Positions 62,571 to 64,000 of a stretch of 64,000 bases of DNA are shown piece by piece; the first letter of the stretch is position 1; every line of letters starts with the position of its first letter. Under the pieces are notes generated by a model. It saw only the letters and a program-made list of their open reading frames with translations, made no database searches and had not been told where the DNA came from. Position numbers and translations under genes: made by a program. The DNA is from Pseudomonas mendocina (GTDB lineage Bacteria; Pseudomonadota; Gammaproteobacteria; Pseudomonadales; Pseudomonadaceae), in NCBI RefSeq assembly GCF_900636545.1, contig NZ_LR134290.1:1426001-1490000 (forward strand), written 5' to 3'.

Positions 62571-64000
62571 TCAGTCGAGGAAGGTGGACATGTCCTTGCA
62601 CACCGCCGCGAAGGCCTCGACGAAGTGCCGCGCCTCCTGCTCGCTGAGTACCAGCGGCGGCTGGATACGCATGACCCGGTTGTTGTTGGCGGTGACGAAG
62701 GTGAGGATGCCGTGGTCCTGCGACAGCTTGGTCACGAAGCGCAGCACGAACATTTCCTCGAAGTTCTTTTCCAGTTCGTCGATGGCTTCGCGGATCAGCC
62801 GCTTGGCCTTGCCCGACATCATCCGGTAGGTGCCTGCCGCGTTACCCGGCATGCGGCTGGCGAATTCTCGGACGAAGGCTTCCACCCCGCCGCCGAAGCT
62901 GTTCTGGAACTCGATGGCGATCATCAGCCCGCGTCCACGGATCTCGCGGATGAAGGGGTAGCCGGCCACGGCCTCGGCGAGCGCATCCTTGAGCATGCCG
63001 CCGACCCGCGCCGCGTTGCCCGCCAGGTCTTCGGCTGCGATGACGTCCAGCGTCGCCAGCGCCGAGGCCGCCGCCAGGTTGCCGCCGCCGAAGGTGGAGG
63101 TGTGCAGGGCGAAGCTGTCGATGTTGCCGTAGGCGCGGTCCCAGATATCGGCCCGCGACAGCGTCGCGCCGATGGGAACGGCGCCGCCGGAGAGGGATTT
63201 GGAGAGCACCAGGATGTCCGGCTCGACACCTTCCCATTCACAGGCGAACAGCTTGCCGGTACGGCCCAGGCCCGTCTGGATTTCATCGAGGATGAGGATG
63301 CAGTCGTGGTCGGAGCAGAGTTCGCGAACCCTTTTCAGATAGCCCTCCGGTGGCATCACCACGCCGCCTTCGCCCTGGATGGGCTCGAGGATGAAGGCGC
63401 CGACGTCGCCTTCCAGCAGGGCGCGTTCCAGGGCCTCGGTGTCGCCGAAGGGGATCGAGGCGCAGCGCGGCAGCAGCGGCTGGAACGGCTGCCGGTGCTT
63501 GTCGCGCCCGGTGATCGACAGCGCGCCGAGGGTCTTGCCGTGGTAGCCATTGTCGCAGTACAGCACCCGTGAACGGTCCATGGCGGCAAGGGCCAGTTTC
63601 AGCGCCGCTTCCACCGCTTCGGTTCCCGAGTTGCTGAAGAACACCCGCTGCAGTTTGCCCGGCGCCAGTTGGCTCAGGCGCTGGGCCAGCAGGCTGGTCT
63701 GCAAGGGCACCGAGACGTACTGGACGAAGGTCGGCTGCTCCTGCTGCAGGTAGCGTTGCAGCGCGCTGTTGATCTGCGGGTGGTTGTGGCCGGTGTTGAG
63801 GCAGCCGTAGCCCGCCACGAAGTCGAGGTAACGGCCGCCGTCCAGGTCGGTCAGCCAGCAGCCGCGACCATGGCTGAACACCCGCTCGATATGGTTGAAG
63901 GCATAGAACTCGCGCAGGATGGGGTTGATGTGCTCGCCGAAGCTGCGCAGCGCCTCGCTGCGCAGTTGCGGCTTGTCCTCCAGTGCCAGGGGCTGGCTGC
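62571..64000 (-). CDS. Class III (PLP) aminotransferase (5' end beyond window)
   Basis: The frame runs off the right edge; 476 residues are visible, ending MSTFLD. Fold-type I class III features: FFSNSGTEAVEAALKLA, GYHGKTLGALS, LILDEIQTGLGRTG, and LVLSKSLSGG with the PLP Lys. It resembles acetylornithine, putrescine or diaminobutyrate transaminases. It is convergent with the thiocarboxylate operon across the 635-bp gap, so membership in the cluster is not shown. Confidence 0.85.
   Translation of the reverse strand, partial: SQPLALEDKPQLRSEALRSFGEHINPILREFYAFNHIERVFSHGRGCWLTDLDGGRYLDFVAGYGCLNTGHNHPQINSALQRYLQQEQPTFVQYVSVPLQTSLLAQRLSQLAPGKLQRVFFSNSGTEAVEAALKLALAAMDRSRVLYCDNGYHGKTLGALSITGRDKHRQPFQPLLPRCASIPFGDTEALERALLEGDVGAFILEPIQGEGGVVMPPEGYLKRVRELCSDHDCILILDEIQTGLGRTGKLFACEWEGVEPDILVLSKSLSGGAVPIGATLSRADIWDRAYGNIDSFALHTSTFGGGNLAAASALATLDVIAAEDLAGNAARVGGMLKDALAEAVAGYPFIREIRGRGLMIAIEFQNSFGGGVEAFVREFASRMPGNAAGTYRMMSGKAKRLIREAIDELEKNFEEMFVLRFVTKLSQDHGILTFVTANNNRVMRIQPPLVLSEQEARHFVEAFAAVCKDMSTFLD

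Noticed and set aside
1..64000. CRISPR arrays, insertion sequences, prophage genes, rRNA
   Set aside because: No regularly spaced direct repeats of 24-40 bp, no transposase or integrase, no phage structural gene and no rRNA-like sequence were seen in the window.

Overview
The window is a high-GC gammaproteobacterial chromosome segment. Its proteins and gene order point to Pseudomonas, most likely the P. mendocina / P. pseudoalcaligenes / P. oleovorans group. Many blocks keep P. aeruginosa order: dps-aspS-yebC-ruvCAB-ybgC-tolQRAB-pal-cpoB-queE-queC-tRNA-Lys-nadA; DTW protein-erdR-dgkA; finR-fpr; a LysR regulator-hydrolase-ppiA block; gap/edd; rdgC-tRNA-Val-tRNA-Asp-fklB; and an EAL/GGDEF gene-prc-quinone oxidoreductase. 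These blocks are joined differently from PAO1. Locus comparisons and family names are from memory; no search was run.

Layout. 1-14.9 kb: the start of a diguanylate cyclase, dps, aspartyl-tRNA synthetase, the Holliday-junction genes ruvCAB, the Tol-Pal envelope operon, queuosine genes queE/queC, tRNA-Lys and nadA. 15-25.3 kb: a LOG-family nucleotide hydrolase, an MBL/beta-CASP RNase-like protein, small proteins, a FadL porin, a DTW tRNA modification enzyme, an EamA exporter, ErdR, DgkA, FinR and ferredoxin-NADP reductase. 25.5-36.5 kb: periplasmic PpiA, a hydrolase, LysR, AzoR, two DMT transporters, a DHFR-like reductase, a CigR-like protein, a DEAD-box helicase, an ABC exporter and a YdjM-like membrane hydrolase. 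36.6-40.5 kb: ArfB, then a tight gap-mgsA pair divergent from edd, with two HexR boxes between. 40.7-52.6 kb: rdgC, two tRNAs, fklB, a DUF1232 gene, an overlapping three-gene cassette, an EAL-CBS-GGDEF protein, prc, a quinone oxidoreductase and the OxyR-type ahpC-ahpF locus.

52.8-61.9 kb is the most unusual part: one apparent operon encoding a protein-thiocarboxylate sulfur system (MoeZ-type adenylyltransferase/rhodanese, Mec+ JAMM hydrolase, CysO-like carrier ending in GG). It continues with a double-domain class III CoA-transferase, an AMP-dependent acyl ligase, an acyl-CoA dehydrogenase, an MFS exporter and a GH88-like glycosidase. The set resembles thiocarboxylate metabolite loci such as pdt (pyridine-2,6-dithiocarboxylic acid) and qbs (thioquinolobactin), but the combination does not exactly match either as I remember them. 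A 635-bp gene-poor stretch with a direct duplication separates it from a convergent class III aminotransferase that runs off the window.

Intergenic DNA carries several dispersed palindromic repeats. Two copies of one long hairpin element show compensatory base changes in the stem.
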